Made by a program: the position numbers and the translations under genes. The notes under the pieces were generated by a model. The model made no database searches. It saw nothing but the letters and a program-made list of their open reading frames with translations, and was not told the origin of the DNA. Below are positions 54,652 through 63,799 of a DNA stretch of 64,000 nt, piece after piece. The stretch's first letter is position 1. Each line of letters begins with the position of its first letter. This stretch comes from Actibacterium mucosum KCTC 23349 (lineage in GTDB: Bacteria; Pseudomonadota; Alphaproteobacteria; Rhodobacterales; Rhodobacteraceae), in NCBI RefSeq assembly GCF_000647975.1, contig NZ_JFKE01000001.1, forward strand, positions 62,001 to 126,000, written 5' to 3'.

Positions 54652-55629
54652 ATGCAAGACACCGTCACGCCGGACCAAATACGCGAATTCACGTTGCGGG
54701 ATGGCGACGTGGCGGTGTCGTTGCTTAATCTTGGAACCATCACCCGCAGATGGCGGGTGGTGGGCAATGATGGTCCGGTCGACATCGTTCTTGGCTATGA
54801 AGACCCCGCCGCCTATTTGAACAACCCGTCTTTCCTTGGAATCATTGCCGGGCGCGTCGCGAACCGCATCGCGGCAGGTCAGTTCCAGCTGGAGGGCAAA
54901 ACTCATCAGATCGACGTAAACGAGCCCCCTAACACCCTGCATGGTGGGACGCAGGGGCTTGGCACGCGTCTTTGGGCAGCAGAAATAGATGGCCCACGCT
55001 CGGTACAATTCACCTATCACTCGCCCGAGGGGGAGTGTGGCTTTCCCGGCGCGGTGGATTTCGCCGTTGAAGTTGTTCTGGATGGCCCACGTCTGACTTA
55101 CTACATGTCCGCCAAGCCGGATCGCCCTACTCCGATCAACCTGGCGCAGCATTCGTACTATAACCTTGTGGGCGCTGGTGAAATTGGCTCTCATCATCTG
55201 AAAATACGGGCCAATCACGTCACTCCCGTCGATGCCGCAGGTATCCCCTCTGGCGCTTTGATGTCAGTGGACAACACCAAGTTTGACCTGCGCGAGGGAC
55301 CCGCCCTTGCTGATGCCTTGGCCGAAGGTGGTCTGGATCACAACTATGTTCTGACGCAAAGCGACCGGCCCAGCGCGGTTCTGACCGGCCCTAATGGGTT
55401 GCAACTGCAGATGTGGACAGACCAACCGGGATTGCAACTGTATACCTCCGGCGGCCTTGCCCCTTTGCATAAACCCCTTGCCGGGCAGGACCATCAACCG
55501 AACACGGCCGTTTGTCTGGAGCCTCAACTCCACCCCGACGCGATCAATCAGCCCGGTTTTCCCAATTGCATTGCTACCCCGGATGCGCCCTATCATCAGG
55601 TGTTAACAATCGAGGTCGCCCAAACATGA
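54652..55629 (+). CDS. galM: Aldose 1-epimerase (mutarotase)
   Basis: 325 residues. Converts alpha and beta anomers of sugars; here it would feed the right anomer of xylose to XylA. The family markers are NRIAAGQFQLEGK, NTLHGGTQGLGTRLW (the active-site His is in LHGG) and the catalytic NLAQHSYYNL with INLAQH. The C-terminal acid is in VCLEPQLHPDAIN. It starts three bases after xylA. The stop overlaps the start of the di-haem peroxidase (ATGA). Confidence 0.92.
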   Translation: MQDTVTPDQIREFTLRDGDVAVSLLNLGTITRRWRVVGNDGPVDIVLGYEDPAAYLNNPSFLGIIAGRVANRIAAGQFQLEGKTHQIDVNEPPNTLHGGTQGLGTRLWAAEIDGPRSVQFTYHSPEGECGFPGAVDFAVEVVLDGPRLTYYMSAKPDRPTPINLAQHSYYNLVGAGEIGSHHLKIRANHVTPVDAAGIPSGALMSVDNTKFDLREGPALADALAEGGLDHNYVLTQSDRPSAVLTGPNGLQLQMWTDQPGLQLYTSGGLAPLHKPLAGQDHQPNTAVCLEPQLHPDAINQPGFPNCIATPDAPYHQVLTIEVAQT

Positions 55630-56939
55630 CGTTTCGCTGCCTGACAGCGCTGCTTTGCACCACAACTCTAGCGACAGCGGCAGAGTTGCCAAAAGCGGAT
55701 GCGGTCTTTCCCAAAGTGGACATGAACGCGGTCAAGGTCGGGCAGTTGTTGTTTTATGATCCGATCCTCAGCGGCAACCGCGAGGTTGCCTGTGCCACAT
55801 GCCACCACCCCGATCACGGAACCTCGGACGGTGTTTCGCTGGGTTTGGGTGATGGGGGCAAAGGGCTGGGCCCTGCACGTCGGATCGATGCTGCCAACGC
55901 GCCCGAACAGCGCATTCCGCGAAATTCGCCCGCCTTGTTCAATCTCGGGGCAACCGAGTTCACCGTGATGTTCCATGACGGCCGGCTTGAAGCCGATCCG
56001 CAAGAACCAAACGGAATCCGAACGCCGTTGGGCGAGGATATGACCCAAGGTTTCGATTCCATCCTGTCCGCGCAGACCATGTTCCCGGTCTTATCGGGTG
56101 ACGAAATGGCTGGGCATTACAGCGAAAATGACATCAGCCGGGCTGTGCGTCAGGGCCTTCTGGCTCAACCCGGCGGCGCGTGGGATATCATCACCGCGCG
56201 GGTTGCCGGCATCCCTGAATACCGCGCTATGTTTGACCCGGTAATCGGAACGGATGAGGCAATCAAGTTCACAGACATCGCCAACGCTTTGGGCGCTTTC
56301 ATCGCTTTCGAGTGGCGCGCCGACAACAGCCCGTTTGACCAGTTCCTACGCTATGGCCAGACGCTGCCGGACGAGGCGATGGATGGGATGGAGCTGTTTT
56401 ATGGCAAAGCGCGTTGCGCCGATTGCCATAGCGGCCTGTTTCAGACCGACCACCAGTTTCACGCCATCGCCATGCCGCAGATCGGGCCGGGCAAGGCCGC
56501 CCGGTTCGAGACTCATCACCGCGACACGGGCCGAATGCGCGTGACGGGCGACCCGGCTGACGCCTATGCGTTCCGCACTCCGTCTTTGCGCAACGTTGCG
56601 GCGACCGCGCCTTATGGCCACGCGGGTTCTTATGCCACGCTAGAGGCGACGATTCGCCATCACTTGAACCCCGTTCAGTCCCTGAAAGCATACAGCATCC
56701 TCAACGCTGCCCTGCCTGAGTTTCCGGACAGCCCGGACTTGGCGCTGATGCAGGACGAAACCGAAGTGGCCGCAATTGCGTCAGCCAATGTGCTGCCGCC
56801 TTTCACCCTGAGTGACGCCGAGATCGCCGCATTAGAGGCATTCTTGATCACTTTGACTGATCCCCTGTCCGAGGCCGGGCGATTGGGCATCCCGGAAAGC
56901 GTTCCCAGTGGTCTGCCGGTGCCAAGGGCCGTTCAGTAG
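55626..56939 (+). CDS. Di-haem cytochrome c peroxidase / MauG-type protein
   Basis: 437 residues with a signal peptide (1-18). Two c-type haem motifs: C56-A-T-C59-H60 and C264-A-D-C267-H268, plus the C-terminal block FRTPSLRNVAATAPYGHAGSY typical of the CcpA/MauG family. Periplasmic. Such enzymes either reduce H2O2 or, as MauG does, oxidise a partner protein to build a cofactor. Its ATG lies inside the galM stop, so it is translated with the xylose genes, yet it has no known role in xylose use. The 3' end overlaps the UnbV gene by seven bases. Confidence 0.9.
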   Translation: MTFRCLTALLCTTTLATAAELPKADAVFPKVDMNAVKVGQLLFYDPILSGNREVACATCHHPDHGTSDGVSLGLGDGGKGLGPARRIDAANAPEQRIPRNSPALFNLGATEFTVMFHDGRLEADPQEPNGIRTPLGEDMTQGFDSILSAQTMFPVLSGDEMAGHYSENDISRAVRQGLLAQPGGAWDIITARVAGIPEYRAMFDPVIGTDEAIKFTDIANALGAFIAFEWRADNSPFDQFLRYGQTLPDEAMDGMELFYGKARCADCHSGLFQTDHQFHAIAMPQIGPGKAARFETHHRDTGRMRVTGDPADAYAFRTPSLRNVAATAPYGHAGSYATLEATIRHHLNPVQSLKAYSILNAALPEFPDSPDLALMQDETEVAAIASANVLPPFTLSDAEIAALEAFLITLTDPLSEAGRLGIPESVPSGLPVPRAVQ

Positions 56940-58471
56940 TTAACCAAGGTCAACCCGGCGCCGTTTGGCGTGATGGCCAAGTGCTGATTCACCTGAACCG
57001 AAATCCAGTCGCTGACATCCCCTTCAGGCCAAACCACGCGGATTTCGGCAGTTTCAGCAGTGCCCAGCCCAAAATGCTCGGCCCCGGCGACACCTCCGGC
57101 ATGACCGCCGCCAACCACCAACTCGCGGAATTGAGTGGTGCCATTTGAACGAAGTTCAATCCACGCGCCGATGGCCTGTGTGTTCACACCAACTTGCGAC
57201 AGGTGCACAGTTAGCCAATTGCCCGCATCCGGTGTGACATTGCGGTAAACCTGCAGCCTCGCGCGCCGGTTCACAACTGCGAGGTCCAGCAAACCATCCA
57301 GGTTGAAGTCAACCATCGCCGCGCCACGGCTGCGATCCATACTGCCCAAGCCGGCAGCCCCGCCAAATTCGGCAAAGCTGGCATCGGGCTGTTGGATCAA
57401 CAGGTTGTTTGGATCCTTCATTGCCGCACCAGGCATCTGTTCAACGTTGCCCTTGGCCACGAAAATATCGTCCAGCCCATCGTTCTGCACATCCGCAAAG
57501 GCCACGTGCCAACCGGTCGACGGACGCCCATCGCCGCCCTCGTAGGGGCGGTGCGCGGTGGTTCCGCGCTCATAAGTGGCGTCGCGATAGGTGGGACCCT
57601 TGGCACCGGGTTCCAGCGCCTGCAGTTTCTGGTCGCCCATCGAGGTCAGGTAGACTTCGGGCAGACCATCCCCGGTCAAATCGCGACTGGCAATGCCCAT
57701 GCCCCAGATTTGATAGTTCTTCCAACCGTCGTCAGCGGTGTAAAGGCGCGGTGTGGCCTCCATCGACCAAAGCTGCTCGGCCCCGCCTTTGACGTAGTAA
57801 TGGCGGTCATTGCTAACCCGTAGATCTGCGCGACCCTGGCGGCCCCAGTCACTGAAAAGGATGGAAAGCGTGCAGAATCCAGGTGTCAGCAAAAACGGTG
57901 CGCCATAGTCAGCGCCCGAGGGTCGAAACAACAAGCTGTCGTCGCAGGTTTGAAACGGGCCATTGGGATCATGGCGATCCACGTAGTTGCCAAATGCAAG
58001 GGTGGGCAGGCTGTGCCCCTCCTCCCACGTGGCCGAAAACGCTGTTGTCCATTGGTCGTGATCACCCAAGTCATAGTCGAACAGGGTAAAGCGGCAATCC
58101 CCTTGCCCTTTCAGCAGTTGGTTTTCCCCCACCCGCAACACCGCAAGATCAAGGATCCCGTCATTGTCGATATCCAAAGGATAGGCACCGGTGACACCCT
58201 CGATTGCCAGTTCGGCCGGAGTATCCAGTACAAAGCTTACCGCACCACCACGTTCGCTGGTGTTGCGCAAAAGGCTTGCAGGGTTCTCACCGCCAGCTGC
58301 GTAAAGGTCAGGCAGATTGTCAGCGTTGCAGTCAAATGCGGCAACACCCCCACCAACAAAGAACTCCCAACCGCCGTCATAGACATGCGGTGCAACATCG
58401 ACTTGTTCGAACAAGGGGTTGGCCTGCGCCACCACAGGAACAAGCGCCAGAACAATCAGCTTAGTCCGCAA
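56933..58471 (-). CDS. Secreted FG-GAP/VCBS-repeat protein with ASPIC/UnbV domain (CRTAC1 family)
   Basis: 512 residues. Signal peptide 1 to about 18 (LIVLALVPVVAQA). FG-GAP/VCBS repeats with calcium-type loops (DIDNDGILDL, DFNLDGLLDL, DLTGDGLPEV) form a beta-propeller. The C-terminal ASPIC/UnbV domain is marked by EHFGLGTAETAEIRVVWPEG. Trp-rich. Start TTG 58471 (signal peptide follows), overlapping the ROK stop by 11 bases, so it is probably co-translated with the regulator. The role is unknown; convergent with the di-haem peroxidase, which may act on it. Confidence 0.85.
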   Translation of the reverse strand: MRTKLIVLALVPVVAQANPLFEQVDVAPHVYDGGWEFFVGGGVAAFDCNADNLPDLYAAGGENPASLLRNTSERGGAVSFVLDTPAELAIEGVTGAYPLDIDNDGILDLAVLRVGENQLLKGQGDCRFTLFDYDLGDHDQWTTAFSATWEEGHSLPTLAFGNYVDRHDPNGPFQTCDDSLLFRPSGADYGAPFLLTPGFCTLSILFSDWGRQGRADLRVSNDRHYYVKGGAEQLWSMEATPRLYTADDGWKNYQIWGMGIASRDLTGDGLPEVYLTSMGDQKLQALEPGAKGPTYRDATYERGTTAHRPYEGGDGRPSTGWHVAFADVQNDGLDDIFVAKGNVEQMPGAAMKDPNNLLIQQPDASFAEFGGAAGLGSMDRSRGAAMVDFNLDGLLDLAVVNRRARLQVYRNVTPDAGNWLTVHLSQVGVNTQAIGAWIELRSNGTTQFRELVVGGGHAGGVAGAEHFGLGTAETAEIRVVWPEGDVSDWISVQVNQHLAITPNGAGLTLVNY

Positions 58472-59654
58472 CTTCGCACAACCTTTCAATTGCCATATCG
58501 GCCACGGCGTCGATGGCAAAGGCCGCCGCGCCACGCGCCCACATCAGGTCGCCCCATTTGTGGATCACGACGCGCGGTGGCGGCATGTCAATCTGGATCG
58601 TCGCCTCGCGGATACGGTCGATCACGTCGTTCGCATATAGATGATCCATTTGCATGCGCTCGCCCGACAGTATGATCAGTTCCGGGTCAAATATGTTCGC
58701 AAGATTTGCCAGCCCCATTGCAAACATGCGGGAGGCGCGGGTGACGATGGATTTGGACATCTCGTCGCCTTCGCGTGCCGATTCCAGCAGCTCGGGGATC
58801 GTGATTTGCTGGCGTCGCCCGCTGGCAACTGAAGCTTCGCGAAGCAAGGCATAGTCTGCGACATAAGCTTCGAGGCAGCCGCGCTGCCCGCAGCGACACA
58901 GCGCACCGTCCAGTTGAACCTTTGTATGCCCAAATTCGGCGCCACAACCCCGCGTGCCACGGAACAGTTTATTGTTGATGACAATCCCCATGCCAACGCC
59001 GCTTTCGACTGTAACAACAAGGAAGTCTTTGACGCCACGGCCCTCGCCAAAATACTGCTCGGCCATCGCGACGAGGTTGGCGTCGTTGTCGATAAAGAAC
59101 GGCACGCCCAGCTCTTTCTCCAGAACCGGCTGCAGATCGACATTGCGCCCGTTCAACGAAGGCGACCAATACACAAAGCCACGTGGGGCATCGACAATGC
59201 CGGCCATGCCCAAACCAACGGCGGACAGGTCATCCAGCGCAATGTTGGCCAATGCACATGCATCAGCCAACACACCACGCAATGTATCGGCAAGGGCTTG
59301 AGGCGCGTAAACGGAGTCTTCCAAGGTCGGGGCATGCTCGGCCAGCAAATTGCCCTCGAAATCCAAGATCACCACCGACATGGTCGTGTTCGCCAACTTT
59401 ACACCTGCAACGATATGGGCGTTTCCACGCAGCTTGAGGTCCACACGGGGACGTCCGCGTGCGCTGTCTTTGTTCGCGCCAGAGGTGTTGACCGTTTCGA
59501 TCAGTCCGTCCCGCAGCATTTCAGCAGTGATCGTGGTGACCGTGGCCTGGCTGATTCCTGTGTTCCGGGCGACGTCGATTCGGGCAATGCCAGACGATTC
59601 GCGAATGGCATCAAGGACCGCCTTTCGACTTTTACGTTTCTGATCGCCAGCCAT
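58461..59654 (-). CDS. ROK-family transcriptional repressor (XylR-like)
   Basis: 397 residues. The N-terminal HTH (SRKAVLDAIRESSGIARIDVA then TGISQATVTTITAEML) is joined to a ROK sugar-kinase-like effector domain with the Zn motif CRCGQRGCLEAY. No kinase role is expected. XylR-type ROK repressors bind xylose and release xyl promoters, and three A+T-rich palindromes lie in the nearby promoters. Start ATG 59654, after a G-rich ribosome-binding site. Divergent from xylF. Confidence 0.9.
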   Translation of the reverse strand: MAGDQKRKSRKAVLDAIRESSGIARIDVARNTGISQATVTTITAEMLRDGLIETVNTSGANKDSARGRPRVDLKLRGNAHIVAGVKLANTTMSVVILDFEGNLLAEHAPTLEDSVYAPQALADTLRGVLADACALANIALDDLSAVGLGMAGIVDAPRGFVYWSPSLNGRNVDLQPVLEKELGVPFFIDNDANLVAMAEQYFGEGRGVKDFLVVTVESGVGMGIVINNKLFRGTRGCGAEFGHTKVQLDGALCRCGQRGCLEAYVADYALLREASVASGRRQQITIPELLESAREGDEMSKSIVTRASRMFAMGLANLANIFDPELIILSGERMQMDHLYANDVIDRIREATIQIDMPPPRVVIHKWGDLMWARGAAAFAIDAVADMAIERLCEVAD

Positions 59655-59696
59655 CTGTCCCCCCAAACGAATCGGTGCAAGGCATCCGATTTTTCC

Positions 59697-59713
59697 ATTG
59701 TTTTTCAAACAAT
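59697..59713. promoter_or_regulatory. Palindrome ATTGTTT-TTC-AAACAAT upstream of the ROK gene
   Basis: Perfect 7-base arms around a 3-base centre, 43 bases before the ROK ATG (59654) and 168 bases before the xylF ATG. A good candidate for autoregulation by the ROK protein and control of the divergent xylFHG operon. Confidence 0.5.
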
Positions 59714-59791
59714 TTCAACCATCCGCCAGTGGCCTCCACTCCAACAGCGAACAATGTCAGCATAGTCTTTTTTTCGGCTTTGCGTTATTTA

Positions 59792-59801
59792 ATTTGCAAA
59801 T
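59792..59801. promoter_or_regulatory. Palindrome ATTTGCAAAT in the xylF promoter
   Basis: Ten-base perfect palindrome within longer A+T-rich DNA (about 59785-59815), 80 bases before the xylF ATG. Possible second ROK site. It does not share a strict consensus with the other two palindromes, so the link is tentative. Confidence 0.35.
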
Positions 59802-59880
59802 GAAATTTAAGATGCTACAAAAAATTGTGCTCCCCGTTCGCAATGATCGGGGTTGGGACACACCACATTGGGAGGAACAC

Positions 59881-60900
59881 ATGAAACGTTTCGGAATCGC
59901 CCTTGCGGCGGTATTTTCGACTGCAGTATCCACTGCTGCACTGGCCGACGGCCACGCCCTGACTGTTGGCGTAAGCTGGTCGAACTTCCAGGAAGAGCGC
60001 TGGAAAACTGACGAAGCCGCCATCAAAGGCGCGCTGGACGCCGCCGGCGCCAACTACATCTCGGCAGACGCTCAGTCGTCGTCGGGCAAGCAGCTGTCGG
60101 ACGTTGAAGCGCTGATCGCTCAAGGCGCAGACGCTCTGATCATTCTGGCTCAAGACGCCTCGGCCGTTGGCCCGGCAGTTCAGGCCGCGTCGGACGAAGG
60201 CATCCCGGTTATCGCTTATGACCGCCTGATCGAAGACGCACGCGCCTTCTATCTGACCTTCGACAACGTCGAAGTTGGTCGCATGCAGGCCCGCGCCGTT
60301 CTGGCCGCGCAGCCCAAAGGCAACTACGTCATGATCAAAGGCTCGCCTACCGACCCGAACGCAGACTTCCTGCGTGGTGGTCAGCAAGAAGTGCTGCAGG
60401 CAGCCATCGACGCTGGTGACATCACCATCGTTGGCGAAGCCTACACCGATGGCTGGGTTCCGGCCAACGCACAGCGCAACATGGAGCAGATCCTGACCGC
60501 CGCTGACAACAAAGTTGATGCCGTTGTGGCGTCGAACGACGGCACCGCCGGTGGCGTTGTTGCTGCCCTGACCGCTCAGGGCATGGAAGGTATCCCGGTT
60601 TCGGGTCAGGACGGCGATCATGCTGCTCTGAACCGCGTTGCCATTGGCACCCAAACCGTATCGGTTTGGAAAGACGCCCGTGCACTGGGTAAAGCTGCTG
60701 GCGAAATCGCCGTAGCACTGGCCGCTGGTGAAGCCGTAGAAGGCGCCGCCGAGTGGACTTCGCCTTCGGGCACCACGCTGCAGTCGATGTTCCTGGCACC
60801 GGTTCCGGTCACCGCCGACAACCTGAATGTTGTTCTGGACGCTGGCTGGATCGCCAAGGATGCACTGTGCGCCGGCTCGTCGCTGGCCGTGTGTAACTAA
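59881..60900 (+). CDS. xylF: D-xylose ABC transporter periplasmic binding protein
   Basis: 339 residues. Signal peptide 1-23 (ends ALADG), then a type I periplasmic binding fold with the XylF pattern (GVSWSNFQEERWKTDEAA, QSSSGKQLSDVEALIAQGAD, VIAYDRLIEDA, VASNDGTAGGV). GGGAGGAACAC precedes ATG 59881. First gene of xylFHG. A 5'-UTR of more than 60 bases and a stable hairpin after the gene suit high expression. Confidence 0.93.
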   Translation: MKRFGIALAAVFSTAVSTAALADGHALTVGVSWSNFQEERWKTDEAAIKGALDAAGANYISADAQSSSGKQLSDVEALIAQGADALIILAQDASAVGPAVQAASDEGIPVIAYDRLIEDARAFYLTFDNVEVGRMQARAVLAAQPKGNYVMIKGSPTDPNADFLRGGQQEVLQAAIDAGDITIVGEAYTDGWVPANAQRNMEQILTAADNKVDAVVASNDGTAGGVVAALTAQGMEGIPVSGQDGDHAALNRVAIGTQTVSVWKDARALGKAAGEIAVALAAGEAVEGAAEWTSPSGTTLQSMFLAPVPVTADNLNVVLDAGWIAKDALCAGSSLAVCN

Positions 60901-60909
60901 TACGAAACC

Positions 60910-60935
60910 GTCCCCTCGGCTTCGGCCGGGGGGAC
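60910..60935 (+). terminator. Stable hairpin between xylF and xylH
   Basis: Perfectly paired 11-base stem (one T-G pair) closed by a TTCG tetraloop, ten bases after the xylF stop. No T-run follows. The usual role is to protect the binding-protein mRNA from 3' decay or to reduce read-through so that XylF is made in excess over XylHG. Confidence 0.7.
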
Positions 60936-61043
60936 ACCCAACCTTTTCTCCTGACAAGACTGGCGATTTAATCTTACTGTGGGGGTACTCCGCGCAGACG
61001 GATGTCGCATGTAAACTGAATGCCGATTGGGGAGGTATTTCAT

Positions 61044-62309
61044 ATGCAGAACTCGGAACAATCCTTTATCCAGAAGCTGGGGATCGACACCCGGCTTTTG
61101 GGGATGATCGGCGCGCTTGTCGTGCTGTGGATCATCTTCGGTGTCTTCACCGACGGGCGCTTCTTGTCGCCGCGTAACTTCTTTAATGTTAGCGTCCAAA
61201 CTGCCTCGGTTGCCGTGATGGCCACCGGCATGGTGTTTGTTATCGTGACGCGCAACATCGACCTGTCGGTTGGCTCAATGCTGGGCTTTATCGGTATGAC
61301 GGTTGCAGCGCTGCAAGTGCAGGTGCTGCCCGACATCCTGGGCCTGGGACACTGGTCTATCTGGATCATCGCCGCATTGGCCGCCATCGCGATGGGTGCG
61401 GTGCTTGGTGCGTTCCAGGGCTGGGTCATTGGTTATCTGACCGTTCCCGCCTTTATTGTGACGCTGGGTGGCTTCCTTGTCTATCGCGGTGCGATGTGGT
61501 GGGTGACCAAGGGCCAGACCCAAGCACCGCTGGACACGACATTCCGCCTGCTGGGTGGTGGCGCAGAAGGTACACTGGGTGAGACGCTCAGCTGGATTTT
61601 CGGTGCTGTGGCCGCGCTGATCGCGGTTGCGATGATGTTGCTCAGCCGCAAGCGCAAGTCGGACCATGGCTTTGTCGTAAAACCCGTCTGGGCCGAAGGT
61701 ATCCTGATGGCCACCGCCGCGGGTCTTATCATTGCCTTTGTATGGATCATGAACAGCTATCCGATTGCCAAGGGCGCGATGAAGCGGATTGCTGCCGCCA
61801 AAGACATCGAACTGACAGAAGGTCTGGTTTGGTACCATGGCGTCGCCATCCCTGTGGTGATCCTGCTGGCAGTGACGGTTGTGATGACCATCATTGCGCA
61901 ACGCACCCGGTTTGGTCGCTATGTCTATGCCACGGGCGGTAATCCTGAAGCAGCCGAGCTGTCGGGGATCAACACCCGCATGCTGACGGTCAAAGTGTTT
62001 GCCCTGATGGGGGCGCTGACCGGCATTGCCGCGATCATCGCCTCTGCACGCCTGAACGCGGTTGACGTGGGTCTGGGCACGCTGGACGAGCTGCGCGTAA
62101 TCGCGGCCGCCGTTATCGGTGGCACGGCGCTGGCTGGCGGGTTTGGTACGATCTATGGCGCCGTGATCGGCGCGCTGATCATGCAGACACTGCAATCGGG
62201 CATGGCCTCGGTCGGCGTTGACGCGCCGCTGCAAAACATCGTCGTTGGTCTGGTTCTGGTTTTCGCCGTCTGGGTCGACATCGTTTATCGCCGGCGCACC
62301 GGTCAATAA
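61044..62309 (+). CDS. xylH: D-xylose ABC transporter permease
   Basis: 421 residues and about 10-12 membrane helices, longer than the RbsC type as expected for XylH (central extension about 165-235, GVAAL...RKRKSDHGF). The cytoplasmic coupling loop [19 protein letters not shown] and the block [13 protein letters not shown] are present. The ATG at 61044 has GGAGGT upstream. Forms the channel for XylF-delivered xylose. Confidence 0.93.
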   Translation: MQNSEQSFIQKLGIDTRLLGMIGALVVLWIIFGVFTDGRFLSPRNFFNVSVQTASVAVMATGMVFVIVTRNIDLSVGSMLGFIGMTVAALQVQVLPDILGLGHWSIWIIAALAAIAMGAVLGAFQGWVIGYLTVPAFIVTLGGFLVYRGAMWWVTKGQTQAPLDTTFRLLGGGAEGTLGETLSWIFGAVAALIAVAMMLLSRKRKSDHGFVVKPVWAEGILMATAAGLIIAFVWIMNSYPIAKGAMKRIAAAKDIELTEGLVWYHGVAIPVVILLAVTVVMTIIAQRTRFGRYVYATGGNPEAAELSGINTRMLTVKVFALMGALTGIAAIIASARLNAVDVGLGTLDELRVIAAAVIGGTALAGGFGTIYGAVIGALIMQTLQSGMASVGVDAPLQNIVVGLVLVFAVWVDIVYRRRTGQ

Positions 62310-62323
62310 GGGGGATTGAGGAT

Positions 62324-63091
62324 ATGACGAACCAAACACCTCTTGTCGAGATGAAGAACATGAGCATCTCGTTCGGCGGTATCCGCGCCGTGGATGATGT
62401 GAGTGTGGATCTGCAACCGGGCGAAGTTGTGGGCCTGCTGGGCCATAACGGCGCCGGTAAGTCGACACTGATCAAGATGCTGTCGGGTGCCTATCAGGGG
62501 GATGCTGGCGAGATCTACGTGAATGGCGAACGGGTTGAGATTCACAACCCCCGGGACGCGCGTAAATACAATATCGAGACCATCTATCAGACGCTGGCGC
62601 TGGCAGATAATCTCGATGCCGCATCGAACCTGTTTTTGGGGCGCGAGCTGGTCACCGCAACCGGCACGCTGGACGATGACGCGATGGAGGCTGAAACCCG
62701 CAAGATCATGGGCCGCCTGAACCCGAACTTTCAGAAGTTCAGTTCGCCGGTATCGGCCCTGTCGGGTGGTCAGCGGCAGTCGGTGGCGATTGCGCGTGCG
62801 GTGTATTTCAACGCCAAAATCCTGATCATGGACGAGCCCACCGCCGCACTTGGCCCGCACGAAACGCAGATGGTGGCCGAACTGATCAAACAGCTGAAGG
62901 CCGAAGGCATCGGCATCTTCCTGATCGACCACGACGTGCATGCCGTGATGGAACTGTGCGACCGCGCCAGCGTCATGAAAAACGGCAAGCTGGTTGGCAC
63001 CGTGAACATCCCTGATGTGACCGATGACGACCTGCTGAGCATGATCATCCTGGGCAAAAAGCCTGGAGAAAAAGCTCCCGCGGAAGAGTAG
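62324..63091 (+). CDS. xylG: D-xylose ABC transporter ATP-binding protein, single NBD
   Basis: 255 residues. One nucleotide-binding domain with Walker [10 protein letters not shown] (40-48), signature [15 protein letters not shown], Walker [13 protein letters not shown] and the H-loop IDHDVH. E. coli XylG has two fused domains (about 510 residues). Here a single domain must act as a homodimer, as found in other alphaproteobacterial xylFHG systems. It starts 14 bases after xylH. Confidence 0.9.
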   Translation: MTNQTPLVEMKNMSISFGGIRAVDDVSVDLQPGEVVGLLGHNGAGKSTLIKMLSGAYQGDAGEIYVNGERVEIHNPRDARKYNIETIYQTLALADNLDAASNLFLGRELVTATGTLDDDAMEAETRKIMGRLNPNFQKFSSPVSALSGGQRQSVAIARAVYFNAKILIMDEPTAALGPHETQMVAELIKQLKAEGIGIFLIDHDVHAVMELCDRASVMKNGKLVGTVNIPDVTDDDLLSMIILGKKPGEKAPAEE

Positions 63092-63115
63092 GTCATCCCC
63101 CTGCTCTCCCCTCCT

Positions 63116-63146
63116 AACGGCGCCGCCTCACCCAGGTGGCGCCGTT
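63116..63146. terminator. Hairpin between convergent xylG and TetR genes
   Basis: Nine perfect base pairs, AACGGCGCC/GGCGCCGTT, extended by four more (one G-T) around a five-base loop. It lies 25 bases after the xylG stop and just before the TetR stop, so it could serve both directions. T-rich tail is weak. Confidence 0.6.
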
Positions 63147-63153
63147 CTCGATT

Positions 63154-63756
63154 CTAGTCCAGACATGCGCATGACAAACCCAACGCTTGCAGCGTTGTAT
63201 GCACTGGCGTCCACAATGCGTCCTCGTCATGCACGGCACGTGCCATTGTGTTCAGACCTGCCAGCAGGTTCTGCAGCGCTGGTGCAATCTTGGCGATGTC
63301 CGCATCGTCGGCGATCTCGCCCTGCGCCCTTGCGATGGCCAACAATTGCCGGAAACGTTCAGTGCTTGCATTGACTGCTGCCGCTGTCATGTCCAGCACT
63401 TCCTGATCACGGCCATGCACTTCGTTCAGCGTGTTGATTATCATGCAGCCGCGATGTTCCGGGTCTTCGGCGCGCTGCTTGGCAACGGCGCGGAAGACCT
63501 CGACAATTTTTGGAACCACTTTTTCGCCCGGTGTGATGTCGGACAGAACGGCATCTGGTGATCGGGCGGCGTAAACCTCCATCACCTTCGCAAACAAAGC
63601 CTCGCGCGTGTCGAACGCGTTGTAAAAGCTGGACCTTGTGATCCCCAGTTTCTCGGATAACGACTTGACCGTTGCCGCTGAATACCCGTGCGACCAAATC
63701 TCTTGCATCACGGTTTCAACTGCTTCGTTCTTGTCGAATTTCGAAGGTCTGGGCAT
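63154..63756 (-). CDS. TetR/AcrR-family transcriptional regulator
   Basis: 200 residues. The TetR_N HTH is near the N-terminus (SHGYSAATVKSLSEKLGI, TRSSFYNAFDTREALF) and the C-terminal domain has the pattern of the AcrR/YxaF group (EDPEHRGCMIINTLNE). The start is ATG 63756 (MPRPSKFDK); ATG 63771 is possible. Divergent from the exported protein gene at 63904. Two palindromic elements lie in the 147 bases between. Confidence 0.88.
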   Translation of the reverse strand: MPRPSKFDKNEAVETVMQEIWSHGYSAATVKSLSEKLGITRSSFYNAFDTREALFAKVMEVYAARSPDAVLSDITPGEKVVPKIVEVFRAVAKQRAEDPEHRGCMIINTLNEVHGRDQEVLDMTAAAVNASTERFRQLLAIARAQGEIADDADIAKIAPALQNLLAGLNTMARAVHDEDALWTPVHTTLQALGLSCACLD

Positions 63757-63774
63757 TTTTTGGATTTCCATTTT

Positions 63775-63799
63775 ATACATGTATGGACAAAACAAGTCC
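63775..63799. promoter_or_regulatory. Candidate TetR operator: ATACATGTAT and GGAC-N7-GTCC
   Basis: A perfect ATACATGTAT palindrome (63775-63784) abuts an inverted repeat GGAC...GTCC (63785-63799) about 20-40 bases before the TetR start. The TACATGTA core also occurs before the AhpD-like gene at 17.7 kb. Probable autoregulatory site. Confidence 0.45.

Noticed and set aside
59832-59852. CCCCG...CGGGG hairpin in the xylF leader as a riboswitch
   Set aside because: Five-base stem only, and no known riboswitch class has sequence or structure like it.
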